From an uncultured Riemerella sp. (GTDB lineage: Bacteria > Bacteroidota > Bacteroidia > Flavobacteriales > Weeksellaceae), in assembly GCA_938037185.1 (NCBI GenBank), contig CALHQK010000017.1, positions 1 to 8,426 of the forward strand: a stretch of 8,426 bases of DNA. The letters are read 5' to 3'. Within the stretch, counting starts at the first letter, position 1; each line of letters begins with the position of its first letter. Shown here piece by piece: positions 1 through 5,482 of the stretch. Below the pieces are notes generated by a model, which was given only the letters and a program-made list of their open reading frames with translations, was not told the origin of the DNA and did no database searches. Position numbers and translations under genes: made by a program.

Positions 1-474
1 ATTGCTACCAAAGACCGACAAATTTCCATACAGCAGGGAAGAGCTGTGGAAAAATACCTGACAGCCTCTGTTGCTGGGCAGATTATAGATTACCTTATCA
101 TTCCTAAATTTAGACAAGGGAAATGGTATGAGGGAATAGATGAAGGGGTAAACGCCCTGATGGAAGCTACGCAGGGAAAATTTAAACCGCAGAAAAAGGA
201 AGAAGAAGGAGACTTTGCAATGGTGGCTATTTTGATTATTGTTGTCTTTATTGTGATAATGATAATTTTAATCAAATATGGTGACAAAGGCGGCGGACGA
301 GGCGGCGGATATAATAGTTTTGATGATGTTATTATTTCCCGCAGGGGGCCAAGTAGTTTTCCTGGAACATTCTGGGGTTTCCCGTCTTCTGGTGGAGGAA
401 GTTCTGGCAGTGGCTTCGGCGGTTTTGGTGGCGGTGGTACATTCGGTGGCGGTGGAGCCAGCGGCGGATGGTAA
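1..474 (+). CDS. TPM-domain (YgcG-like) membrane protein, 3' part only
   Basis: The reading frame is open from base 1, so the gene begins outside the window and the GTG at 46 is probably not its true start. The visible first residues (EKYLTASVAGQIIDYLIIPK, then FRQGKWYEGIDEGVNALM) match the end of a TPM domain, in which a conserved 'I..P.FR.G.Y..GI..GV..L' stretch closes the fold. A strongly hydrophobic segment follows at about 214-276, a single transmembrane helix. The tail of about 60 residues is dominated by Gly and Ser and ends in GGGGASGGW. Proteins of this layout (signal peptide, TPM domain, helix, Gly-rich tail) are common in Bacteroidota, often beside lemA; neither the signal peptide nor lemA can be seen here. 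Function is poorly known: roles in envelope maintenance or photosystem II repair are reported for relatives, and some have phosphatase activity in vitro. Family assignment is fairly secure; the role is not. Confidence 0.85.
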   Translation: MATKDRQISIQQGRAVEKYLTASVAGQIIDYLIIPKFRQGKWYEGIDEGVNALMEATQGKFKPQKKEEEGDFAMVAILIIVVFIVIMIILIKYGDKGGGRGGGYNSFDDVIISRRGPSSFPGTFWGFPSSGGGSSGSGFGGFGGGGTFGGGGASGGW

Positions 475-495
475 CCTAATTAGATAAATAAAAGT

Positions 496-1500
496 TTAAA
501 AACCTTCATTTTCAGCGATTTCTTTGAAATCTTCTATGGTCTCTTCTATGCTTTTAAAATATTTTCCTCCAGCAGCGTTGATATGTCCGCCACCGTTGAA
601 ATATTTCCTTGCGAACTGATTGACATCCACATCTTCTTTGGAACGGAAAGATATTTTGATAAAATCTTCATAAAGGTCTTCCATAAAGAAAGCCGAAACC
701 TTCACACCAGCGAGGCTCAGCCCATAGTTTACAAAACCATCAGTATCTCCCTTTTCAAAGCCAAATTCTTGCAATTCAGTTCGTTTCAGCCAAAGAACAG
801 CTATTTCATTATCTTTAACCAATTCCACTCGCCCTAAAATCAAGGAAAGCAGTTTCAGTCGGCTCACTGTATTATTATCCCAAGTGTTAGAACTAATCTC
901 CGCAGGATTGGCGCCTTTTTCTATTAAATTCGCGATAATTCTGTGAGTAGTCGCACTTGTGGAACGGTACCGAAAACCTCCCGTATCGGTCATTATCCCT
1001 GTATATAGGCATTTTGCGGTGTTTTCATCTACTAGATTTTCCTGTCCCAACGCTTCTATAAAATGATAAACCATCTGCGAAGTAGCAGGAATATTGGTAT
1101 CAGAATAGACAAAATCAAACTCACCAGGCTGCTGGTGGTGGTCTATCAAGATTTTAACGGCTTTGGAATTGCTTACCCAGTCGCCTACCATTCCTATCCT
1201 TGTATAAGTATTAAAATCCAAGCAGAATATCACATCCGCCGCCTCTATCAGCTCTATGGCTTTTCTTTTTTTATACTCTGCAATGGTTATTTTTTTAGCT
1301 TCGGGCATCCATTTTAGGAATTTTGGAAAGTCGTTGGGAACGATGATTTCCGCCTCTACGCCTCTATTCCTAAGGAAATGCTTTAGCCCAAGACTACTCC
1401 CGATGGCATCTCCATCAGGGTTGTAATGGGTAACAATTACTATTTTTTCTTTTACTGAAATCAGATTTTCTATCTCTGACAAAGCCTCTTTACTAAACAT
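496..1500 (-). CDS. nrnA: DHH/DHHA1 family phosphoesterase (NrnA-type oligoribonuclease / pAp phosphatase)
   Basis: The 334-residue protein has the full DHH-superfamily motif set. Motif I is H25-Y-N-P-D29-G-D31-A-I-G-S, motif II is around D95 (LDFNTYTRIG), motif III is the name-giving D120-H121-H122, and motif IV is D172 in YTGIMTDTGG. The C-terminal DHHA1 domain has GGGHINAAGG from residue 303, which binds substrate. Length and motif spacing fit the NrnA family, cytoplasmic Mn-dependent enzymes that degrade 2-5 nt RNAs to mononucleotides and in many species dephosphorylate 3'-phosphoadenosine 5'-phosphate. A RecJ-type nuclease is unlikely because the protein is short and lacks the OB-fold extension. 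The ATG at 1500 is supported by the promoter just upstream (1517-1547). The gene runs toward the TPM gene with 21 bp between stops and no obvious terminator. The symbol is a family-level call; relatives are often annotated only as 'bifunctional oligoribonuclease/PAP phosphatase'. Confidence 0.93.
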   Translation of the reverse strand: MFSKEALSEIENLISVKEKIVIVTHYNPDGDAIGSSLGLKHFLRNRGVEAEIIVPNDFPKFLKWMPEAKKITIAEYKKRKAIELIEAADVIFCLDFNTYTRIGMVGDWVSNSKAVKILIDHHQQPGEFDFVYSDTNIPATSQMVYHFIEALGQENLVDENTAKCLYTGIMTDTGGFRYRSTSATTHRIIANLIEKGANPAEISSNTWDNNTVSRLKLLSLILGRVELVKDNEIAVLWLKRTELQEFGFEKGDTDGFVNYGLSLAGVKVSAFFMEDLYEDFIKISFRSKEDVDVNQFARKYFNGGGHINAAGGKYFKSIEETIEDFKEIAENEGF

Positions 1501-1516
1501 AAACTGAAATATTCTA

Positions 1517-1547
1517 CAAATATATTTATATAATTTTTAACAACCAA
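1517..1547 (-). promoter_or_regulatory. Bacteroidota-type promoter of the DHH phosphoesterase gene
   Basis: On the minus strand a TTG (1547-1545) is followed by 20 bp and then TATATTTG (1524-1517), matching the Bacteroidota consensus TTG-N19-TAnnTTTG. The -7 box ends 16 bp before the ATG, so the leader would be only about 10 nt. No Shine-Dalgarno sequence is visible, which is normal for this phylum. Confidence 0.7.
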
Positions 1548-1609
1548 CGAATTATAGATAAGTTAAAGTTTATTCTTGTATAAAGATTTTAACTTTCTAA
1601 ATTCTTGTG

Positions 1610-1617
1610 TATATTTG
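1610..1617 (+). promoter_or_regulatory. Possible -7 box upstream of the 209-residue orphan gene
   Basis: TATATTTG fits the Bacteroidota -7 consensus TAnnTTTG, 39 bp before the ATG at 1657. No TTG lies at the expected distance upstream. An alternative pair is TTG at 1576-1578 with a 19-bp gap to TAAATTCT at 1598, which has good spacing but a poor -7 box. The gene must have a promoter in this AT-rich gap between divergent genes, but its exact place is uncertain. Confidence 0.35.
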
Positions 1618-1656
1618 TTTTTAAGTTATTTATTTAGTTTAGAAAAACAATAAAAA

Positions 1657-2286
1657 ATGAAACCGAGTTTTATTTTCTTGCCGTTGAGTAATGAGAAATA
1701 CAGCTATATGCTATTGCTTGATACAGGGGAAATTATAGAGTATGAAAACGGAAAAGAAATAACAAAATTTGGAGATTATGGTTTGTTTAAACAATATTAT
1801 CTTAAACTTAACCAGAGAGTTTGTTTGCCTGATGAAATAGAAGGTTTTTTCAGTCCGAATGAACTGGCGAAGAACTATCTTGCAGACCAATATAAAATCA
1901 TAAATATAGAAAATTATATTGATGATTATTTAGCTGTGTTACAAGAAAATTTGTCAATTAAAATTGATAAATCCAGATTAGGAGAAGAAACATATATACT
2001 TAAAATTTTAAAAGAAATTAGAGAAGAAATTTTTTACGATGGCTCTCAGAAATATGAGATTCCCATTATCATTCTATATGGAGAGTATATCCAGGAATTA
2101 TGCCCGCAGAAAAAATGGAGTGTGGAGCGAGATTATAATGTGCTGGGGGAGGAGTATTACTATCCTACACTTGAGGATGAAGATATTAGAGATTATGTGC
2201 GGGAAATGCTATATAAAGAGGGGGATGATAAAATATTTAACATCCAATATTTGCTGGATATGGCAGAGATAATAAAAAATGAGTAA
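1657..2286 (+). CDS. Orphan acidic cytoplasmic protein, function unknown
   Basis: I do not recognise this 209-residue protein. It has no signal peptide and no transmembrane segment. It is rich in Glu, Asp, Tyr and Ile, with mixed helix and strand character: the N-terminal third (residues 1-50) reads as short beta strands around LLLDTGEIIEYENGKEI, and the rest as amphipathic helices ending in an acidic tail (YYYPTLEDEDIRDYVREML). The ATG at 1657 is the first in frame after an AT-rich untranslated stretch. It stands alone between the divergent DHH gene and rpmH. By eye its codons are richer in A and T (many ATA, AAA and TAT) than those of lepA or the DHH gene, which suggests an accessory or recently acquired gene. 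The size, acidity and Tyr-rich strand/helix pattern recall immunity proteins of polymorphic toxins, but no toxin gene is adjacent, so this is only a guess. It is probably a real gene, given its 209 codons without interruption and no better frame. Confidence 0.75.
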   Translation: MKPSFIFLPLSNEKYSYMLLLDTGEIIEYENGKEITKFGDYGLFKQYYLKLNQRVCLPDEIEGFFSPNELAKNYLADQYKIINIENYIDDYLAVLQENLSIKIDKSRLGEETYILKILKEIREEIFYDGSQKYEIPIIILYGEYIQELCPQKKWSVERDYNVLGEEYYYPTLEDEDIRDYVREMLYKEGDDKIFNIQYLLDMAEIIKNE

Positions 2287-2344
2287 AAGTTCTGTTTTAA
2301 GTATCTTTACGATATGTAAAATATTTGTTTATACATTGTGTTCT

Positions 2345-2364
2345 TTTCTTATCCAAGAAATTTT
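2345..2364 (+). terminator. Weak AT-rich hairpin after the orphan gene
   Basis: TTTCTT (2345-2350) and AAGAAA (2355-2360) form a 6-bp stem with an ATCC loop, followed by TTTTC. It lies 59 bp after the stop codon of the orphan gene and before the rpmH promoter. The stem has one G-C pair, so efficient termination is doubtful; a 5-bp TTTAC/GTAAA repeat nearby (2306-2320) is weaker still. Confidence 0.25.
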
Positions 2365-2387
2365 CATAAAATAAAATAAAAATCTTC

Positions 2388-2417
2388 TTGCTTAGTAGAA
2401 AAAAATAATTATCTTTG
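2388..2417 (+). promoter_or_regulatory. Strong Bacteroidota-type promoter of rpmH
   Basis: TTG at 2388-2390, exactly 19 bp, then TATCTTTG at 2410-2417, followed by C. This is a near-ideal housekeeping promoter for the phylum and suits a highly expressed ribosomal protein. Transcription should begin around 2421-2424, giving a leader of about 75 nt. Confidence 0.85.
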
Positions 2418-2453
2418 CACTCTCAAAAGGGAGAATAATTTTAAGTTTAAAAA

Positions 2454-2481
2454 GTAATGGAGCAGTAATGCTACCTCTTAC
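2454..2481 (+). promoter_or_regulatory. GNRA-capped hairpin in the rpmH leader
   Basis: GUAA (2454-2457) pairs with UUAC (2478-2481), GG (2459-2460) with CC (2474-2475), and AGCA (2461-2464) with UGCU (2469-2472), closing a GUAA tetraloop (2465-2468). A2473 is bulged, and U2458 faces U2476-C2477 as an internal loop. The hairpin lies fully within the predicted 5' untranslated region and ends 17 nt before the rpmH ATG. Its form, a stem with an internal loop and a GNRA cap, is what protein-binding leaders of ribosomal-protein genes often look like. Autoregulation by bL34 is inference. Confidence 0.5.
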
Positions 2482-2498
2482 AAGAAAAAGTATATAAA

Positions 2499-2654
2499 AT
2501 GAAAAGAACATTCCAACCATCAGAAAGAAAGAGAAGAAACAAACATGGGTTTAGAGAAAGAATGTCTACACCTAATGGTAGAAGAGTTTTAGCTGCAAGA
2601 AGAGCAAAAGGAAGAAAAAGATTGACAGTTAGCGAAGCAAGAGCTAAAAGATAA
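2499..2654 (+). CDS. rpmH: 50S ribosomal protein L34 (bL34)
   Basis: A 51-residue, extremely basic protein beginning MKRTFQPSERKRRNKHGFRE, with RMSTPNGRRVLAARRAKGRK and a terminal LTVSEARAKR. The 'KRTFQPS..+R...HGFR.RM.T..GR.VL..RR.KGR..L' pattern is diagnostic of bL34, a small protein threaded through 23S rRNA in the large subunit. Length is normal for Bacteroidota. It is a single-gene transcription unit: strong promoter at 2388-2417, terminator at 2682-2713. It is not next to dnaA or rnpA here, unlike in many other bacteria. No Shine-Dalgarno sequence is present; the start is fixed by the conserved N terminus. Confidence 0.98.
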   Translation: MKRTFQPSERKRRNKHGFRERMSTPNGRRVLAARRAKGRKRLTVSEARAKR

Positions 2655-2681
2655 TCTATCTTCTGAAAATAAAATAATAGT

Positions 2682-2713
2682 GTCTGAAAGAATCTATCTT
2701 TTGGACATTTTTT
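2682..2713 (+). terminator. Rho-independent terminator of rpmH
   Basis: Bases 2682-2691 (GTCTGAAAGA) pair with 2697-2706 (TCTTTTGGAC) over 10 bp, including two G-U wobbles, around a 5-nt loop, followed by a run of six T (2708-2713). It lies 27 bp after the rpmH stop and separates rpmH from the sigma factor operon. Confidence 0.8.
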
Positions 2714-2801
2714 CGTTGTTATAACTGTTGGTTATTTTTAACATTTTTTAATTTTAGATTTAACCTTTCACAAAAAAAATCATCAAACAAATAGAAACCC
2801 A

Positions 2802-3356
2802 ATGAAGGTAAAAGATGAAGATATTATCCTTCTCATGCAAAGTACTGAAAGTCAAGAAAAAGGACTTCGTATGATGATGAATGCATATCAGAGTCGGTTG
2901 TATTGGCATATTCGTAGGCTGGTCGATGATGAAGATGCCGCAAAGGATGTTTTGCAGGAAACTTTTATCAAAGTCTATCAGAATTTTTCACAATTCAAGA
3001 AAGACAGCCAGCTCTACACATGGCTCTACAGGATAGCGTCTAACGAGGCTTTGCAACATCTGAATAAGGCGAAAAAAATGCAGAAAACAGAGCAGGATGC
3101 AGATGTCTATCTAGAAAACCAAAAAGCAGAAAATAGCGAAAGAAATGCAGATGAAATAGAGCTTTTACTACAAGATGCGATACAAAAACTACCAGAGAAA
3201 CAACGGATGGTTTTTACGCTGAGGTATTATGATGACCTGCCGTATGAGGAGATTAGTAAGATTTTGGATATGTCAGTAAGTACGCTGAAAACCAACTATC
3301 ACTATGCGAAAAGCAAAATAGAACAATATATTTTAGACCATAGCGAAGAATTTTAA
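2802..3356 (+). CDS. ECF-type RNA polymerase sigma factor
   Basis: A 184-residue sigma-70 family protein with only regions 2 and 4, as in ECF (group 4) sigma factors. Region 2 spans about residues 20-90, with the core-binding DEDAAKDVLQETFIKVY and the promoter-melting YTWLYRIASNEALQHLNK. A Glu/Gln/Lys-rich linker follows (90-118). Region 4 spans about 121-178 (LPEKQRMVFTLRYYDDLPYE, then EISKILDMSVSTLKTNYHYA), a helix-turn-helix for the -35 element. It would direct core RNA polymerase to a small regulon under extracytoplasmic control. Two bases separate its stop from the next gene, which encodes a probable membrane-bound anti-sigma factor, so the pair is surely co-transcribed. No good housekeeping promoter is visible in the 88 bp upstream, which leaves room for autoregulation. 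No starch-utilisation (SusC/FecR) partner is nearby, so it is not the FecI type. Confidence 0.95.
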   Translation: MKVKDEDIILLMQSTESQEKGLRMMMNAYQSRLYWHIRRLVDDEDAAKDVLQETFIKVYQNFSQFKKDSQLYTWLYRIASNEALQHLNKAKKMQKTEQDADVYLENQKAENSERNADEIELLLQDAIQKLPEKQRMVFTLRYYDDLPYEEISKILDMSVSTLKTNYHYAKSKIEQYILDHSEEF

Positions 3357-3358
3357 AA

Positions 3359-3868
3359 ATGAAAAAAATAGATATAGAAAAATGGGAACGAAAAACGCCT
3401 GAACTGCCAGAAAACTTTTTCGAGGAAATGCAGGAAAAAGTTTTGGATAAAACGGTAAGGGCAGAAAAACAGCCTGTAAAAAGGTTTAAAATAAACCCAG
3501 CGTGGGCTTCTGCGGCAGCGATAGCAGTGATTTTTGGGATTTCGTTTTTTGTGAATTTTAAAAATAAAAATGTGGAAACGATACAAAATCCTCAGATGGT
3601 TCAGAATGAAAATCTTTCAAATTTAAATCAACCGCAAAATACTGAACATCAAATAAATGCGGTAACCCAAGGAGCAGAAGTAAATCAGCCTTATACAGAA
3701 TCAAAAACATCTTTTGCGGGGCAGAGTTCTGATGCTGTTTCTGAGCAGAAAGTGAAAAATCTTTCTACAAAACTCAAAATGGAAGAGGTTCTAAATGTCA
3801 TGAGCGAAGAGGAACTTCAGGAGCTGACTAGTAATTATGAACAAGACACCTTTTTGGATTTATATTAA
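3359..3868 (+). CDS. Single-pass membrane protein, probable anti-sigma factor
   Basis: The 169-residue protein has a charged cytoplasmic N terminus (1-46, with LPENFFEEMQEKVLDKTV), one hydrophobic segment at about 47-66 (PAWASAAAIAVIFGISFFVN) and a soluble region of about 100 residues rich in Asn, Gln, Ser and Glu. It ends in a helical MEEVLNVMSEEELQELTSNY segment. This cytoplasm-helix-periplasm layout directly downstream of an ECF sigma gene is the usual layout of an anti-sigma factor. It contains no Cys and only one His, so it lacks the zinc-binding HxxxCxxC motif of ZAS-type anti-sigma factors. I infer sigma binding by the N-terminal 46 residues and signal reception by the C-terminal part. 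The start is 2 bp after the sigma stop. It could instead be a scaffold without anti-sigma activity, since no named anti-sigma domain is recognisable. Confidence 0.75.
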   Translation: MKKIDIEKWERKTPELPENFFEEMQEKVLDKTVRAEKQPVKRFKINPAWASAAAIAVIFGISFFVNFKNKNVETIQNPQMVQNENLSNLNQPQNTEHQINAVTQGAEVNQPYTESKTSFAGQSSDAVSEQKVKNLSTKLKMEEVLNVMSEEELQELTSNYEQDTFLDLY

Positions 3869-3882
3869 TTAAAATTTTAAAA

Positions 3883-4368
3883 ATGAAAAAAATATTTTTT
3901 TTATTAGCCATATCTTTTGGAATGCTGGTTTCTGCACAAAAGAACAATGGAAAACACCACGAGGACAAGAAAAGCTATATTCATGATTTTGAAAAAATGA
4001 CACATGAAGAGAAAATGGCTTTCATTCAGCAGTTGAGTGTTAATAAAATCATCAAAGAATTAGAGCTTTCTGGTGAGAAAAAAGATACTGTGGAGAAACT
4101 TCTTAGTGAATATCTTAAAGCGCAAAGGGAAATAAAAGCTTTTAAACCTATGGGTGCTCATGAAAATCTGACCGATGAAGAGGCTTTAAGAAAGATAAAC
4201 CTTGGTTTTGAAGTTGCTCAGAAGGTTTTGGATAACAGAAAATTTTACTCCAAAAAATTACTGGAACACCTTTCTCCACAGCAGGTTTTGAAAGTTTATA
4301 GAATAGAAAAGGAAATTAAGGATTCCTTTAAGCATAAACACGATAAAGAGAAACATAAGACTAAATAA
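3883..4368 (+). CDS. Secreted His-rich helical protein, Spy/CnrX-like candidate sensor of the ECF system
   Basis: Residues 1-18 are a signal peptide (MKKIFFLLAISFGMLVSA) with likely cleavage before Gln19, giving a mature protein of about 143 residues that is nearly all helical and very Lys/Glu-rich. It holds nine His, including a pair at 25-26 and a C-terminal KHKHDKEKHK, and no Cys. Two short motifs, LSGEKKD (62-68) and LSPQQ (130-134), each open a helix, recalling the LTxxQ repeats of Spy, CpxP and the metal sensors CnrX and ZraP. Flavobacterial relatives in this operon position are often annotated as 'sensor of ECF-type sigma factor'. It starts 14 bp after the anti-sigma gene and is followed by a strong terminator, so it is the last gene of the operon. 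A role as periplasmic sensor or chaperone that modulates the anti-sigma factor is inferred; metal binding by the His residues is possible but not shown. Confidence 0.75.
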   Translation: MKKIFFLLAISFGMLVSAQKNNGKHHEDKKSYIHDFEKMTHEEKMAFIQQLSVNKIIKELELSGEKKDTVEKLLSEYLKAQREIKAFKPMGAHENLTDEEALRKINLGFEVAQKVLDNRKFYSKKLLEHLSPQQVLKVYRIEKEIKDSFKHKHDKEKHKTK

Positions 4369-4377
4369 ATATATACC

Positions 4378-4407
4378 AAAAAGACTGATATTTTTCAGTC
4401 TTTTTTT
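4378..4407 (+). terminator. Rho-independent terminator of the sigma factor operon
   Basis: AAAAAGACTG (4378-4387) pairs perfectly over 10 bp with CAGTCTTTTT (4396-4405) around an 8-nt AT loop. The T run continues to 4407. It begins 9 bp after the stop codon of the His-rich protein gene. Confidence 0.88.
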
Positions 4408-4431
4408 AGTTTATACTTGAGATTTATTATT

Positions 4432-4439
4432 TATCTTCG
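4432..4439 (+). promoter_or_regulatory. Probable -7 box of the secreted-protein gene
   Basis: TATCTTCG, followed by C, differs from the Bacteroidota TAnnTTTG box at one base and ends 17 bp before the ATG at 4457. No TTG lies at 19-22 bp upstream, where the terminator T run is found, so the -33 element is weak or absent. Confidence 0.45.
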
Positions 4440-4456
4440 CGAGAAAATAAATATTT

Positions 4457-5440
4457 ATGAGAGCAGTATTTTTATCATTGTTTATGTTTTGTTTGAATCT
4501 TGTATTTGGACAAAACATAGAGGAAATCAAGCTAAATGTCAATATTCAAGACCCTATGAAATCTACAAAAAGTCTGAGTTTATTGGATTTGAGAGAGAAT
4601 AAAGAAGTAGGTCAACTTAAAAGGTTTTCTTCAGGAAAAGAATCTAAAGTAGTTTTTCAGAAAGAAGAAAAACAAGCTGTGAAAGAATGGTTTGAAAAGT
4701 ATAATGAAACTAAAGGAAAAGATGAATTGTATTTGGTTTTGAAGAAACTAAATATTTCGCAAGAAGATGCTCAGAACAAATTGGAAGTTTCTGCGGGCGT
4801 ATTTGCAAAAAAGGCGGATAAATTCCATTATATTTCTAAAGTAGATACAGTACTTTTTGACCAAGGAAATTCAAATGCTTTAGTTCGTGCTATTCCTGCT
4901 CTGCTGGGAAATGTAATAAAAAAATCATACAAAATTGTTCCTTGGAAAGAAGAACTTTCGCAGGAAAATCTAGCTAATTATGAAGAAGTAATGAAACAAA
5001 ATATGCCAGCCTTTGCAGAAACTACATTAAAGGATGGGATTTATAAAAGTTATTATTCATTTTTTAGACAGACGCCAGAAGAAGGGCACTTCACTATTGT
5101 AAAAAATGAAAAAGGAGAGGTTCTTAGGGCAGTAAAAGAAGACAAAACAAGAATTCCAGCGAGACAGATTAACATCTATGTTGCTGATGGGAAAGCCTAT
5201 AAAAATACTCTTGTAGGCTTTGTAGAAATGGAGAAAGATAGTAAAGGTTATTATATAATGTCTAATCATGCTTCCCTTTTCCCTCCACAGACACAAATGG
5301 TTTATGGTTTTATGTTTGGAGCATTAGGTGGTGCAATAGATGGAATCATAGCGAGTAACAAAGCTAAAAAAGAACAGGCTAAGGAAAAATCTAAATATTA
5401 CATAGACCATCTTACAGGTTATTATATGTTGGAAGAATAA
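4457..5440 (+). CDS. Secreted protein of unknown function with a glycine-zipper-like C-terminal segment
   Basis: This 327-residue protein starts with a signal peptide (residues 1-18, MRAVFLSLFMFCLNLVFG, likely cut before Gln19). Cys12 lies inside the hydrophobic core without a lipobox, so a lipoprotein is unlikely. The N-terminal half has a strand-like 'LSLLDLRENKEVGQLKRF' stretch, then a helix and ELYLVLKKLNIS. The second half has a segment beginning LKDGIYKSYYSFF and another with ARQINIYVADGKAYKN, which read like a beta-rich domain. Near the C terminus (about 281-299) lies MVYGFMFGALGGAIDGIIAS, a Gly-spaced hydrophobic stretch, followed by a basic segment and YYIDHLTGYYMLEE. I know no characterised family for it; it resembles uncharacterised Flavobacteriia envelope proteins. 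It is a one-gene unit between two terminators. The ATG at 4457 is favoured because it gives the signal peptide right after the -7 box. Confidence 0.8.
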   Translation: MRAVFLSLFMFCLNLVFGQNIEEIKLNVNIQDPMKSTKSLSLLDLRENKEVGQLKRFSSGKESKVVFQKEEKQAVKEWFEKYNETKGKDELYLVLKKLNISQEDAQNKLEVSAGVFAKKADKFHYISKVDTVLFDQGNSNALVRAIPALLGNVIKKSYKIVPWKEELSQENLANYEEVMKQNMPAFAETTLKDGIYKSYYSFFRQTPEEGHFTIVKNEKGEVLRAVKEDKTRIPARQINIYVADGKAYKNTLVGFVEMEKDSKGYYIMSNHASLFPPQTQMVYGFMFGALGGAIDGIIASNKAKKEQAKEKSKYYIDHLTGYYMLEE

Positions 5441-5451
5441 TAATTTATACC

Positions 5452-5482
5452 AAAAGAGATTGATTTTTTCAGTCTCTTTTTT
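5452..5482 (+). terminator. Rho-independent terminator between the secreted-protein gene and lepA
   Basis: Bases 5452-5462 (AAAAGAGATTG) pair with 5470-5480 (CAGTCTCTTTT) over 11 bp, with one G-U pair, around a 7-nt loop; the T run reaches 5482. It starts 11 bp after the stop and overlaps the lepA promoter region. Confidence 0.85.

Noticed and set aside
301..471. GGCGGC/GGTGGC repeats as a possible repeat element
   Set aside because: They are the codons of a Gly-rich protein tail, vary in sequence and keep the reading frame, so they are coding low complexity and not a separate repeat.
278..487. Alternative frame of 69 codons over the Gly-rich tail of the TPM gene
   Set aside because: GGN-rich DNA leaves Val/Ala-rich open frames in other phases; the TPM frame explains the region.
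475..495. Terminator between the convergent TPM and DHH genes
   Set aside because: Only the short palindrome CTAATTAG is present in the 21-bp gap; no stem with a T run supports a terminator call.
583..1317. Plus-strand open frames of 84 codons each opposite the DHH gene
   Set aside because: They are antisense to conserved DHH and DHHA1 motifs and show no recognisable protein features.
2303..2310. TATCTTTA as a possible -7 promoter box after the orphan gene
   Set aside because: It lacks the final G and any TTG at 19 bp upstream, and the strong rpmH promoter lies about 100 bp further on.
4417..4602. Open frame of 61 codons overlapping the start of the secreted-protein gene
   Set aside because: It begins upstream of the -7 box region and is out of frame with the 327-residue gene, which has a signal peptide and spans the whole interval; it is a shadow.
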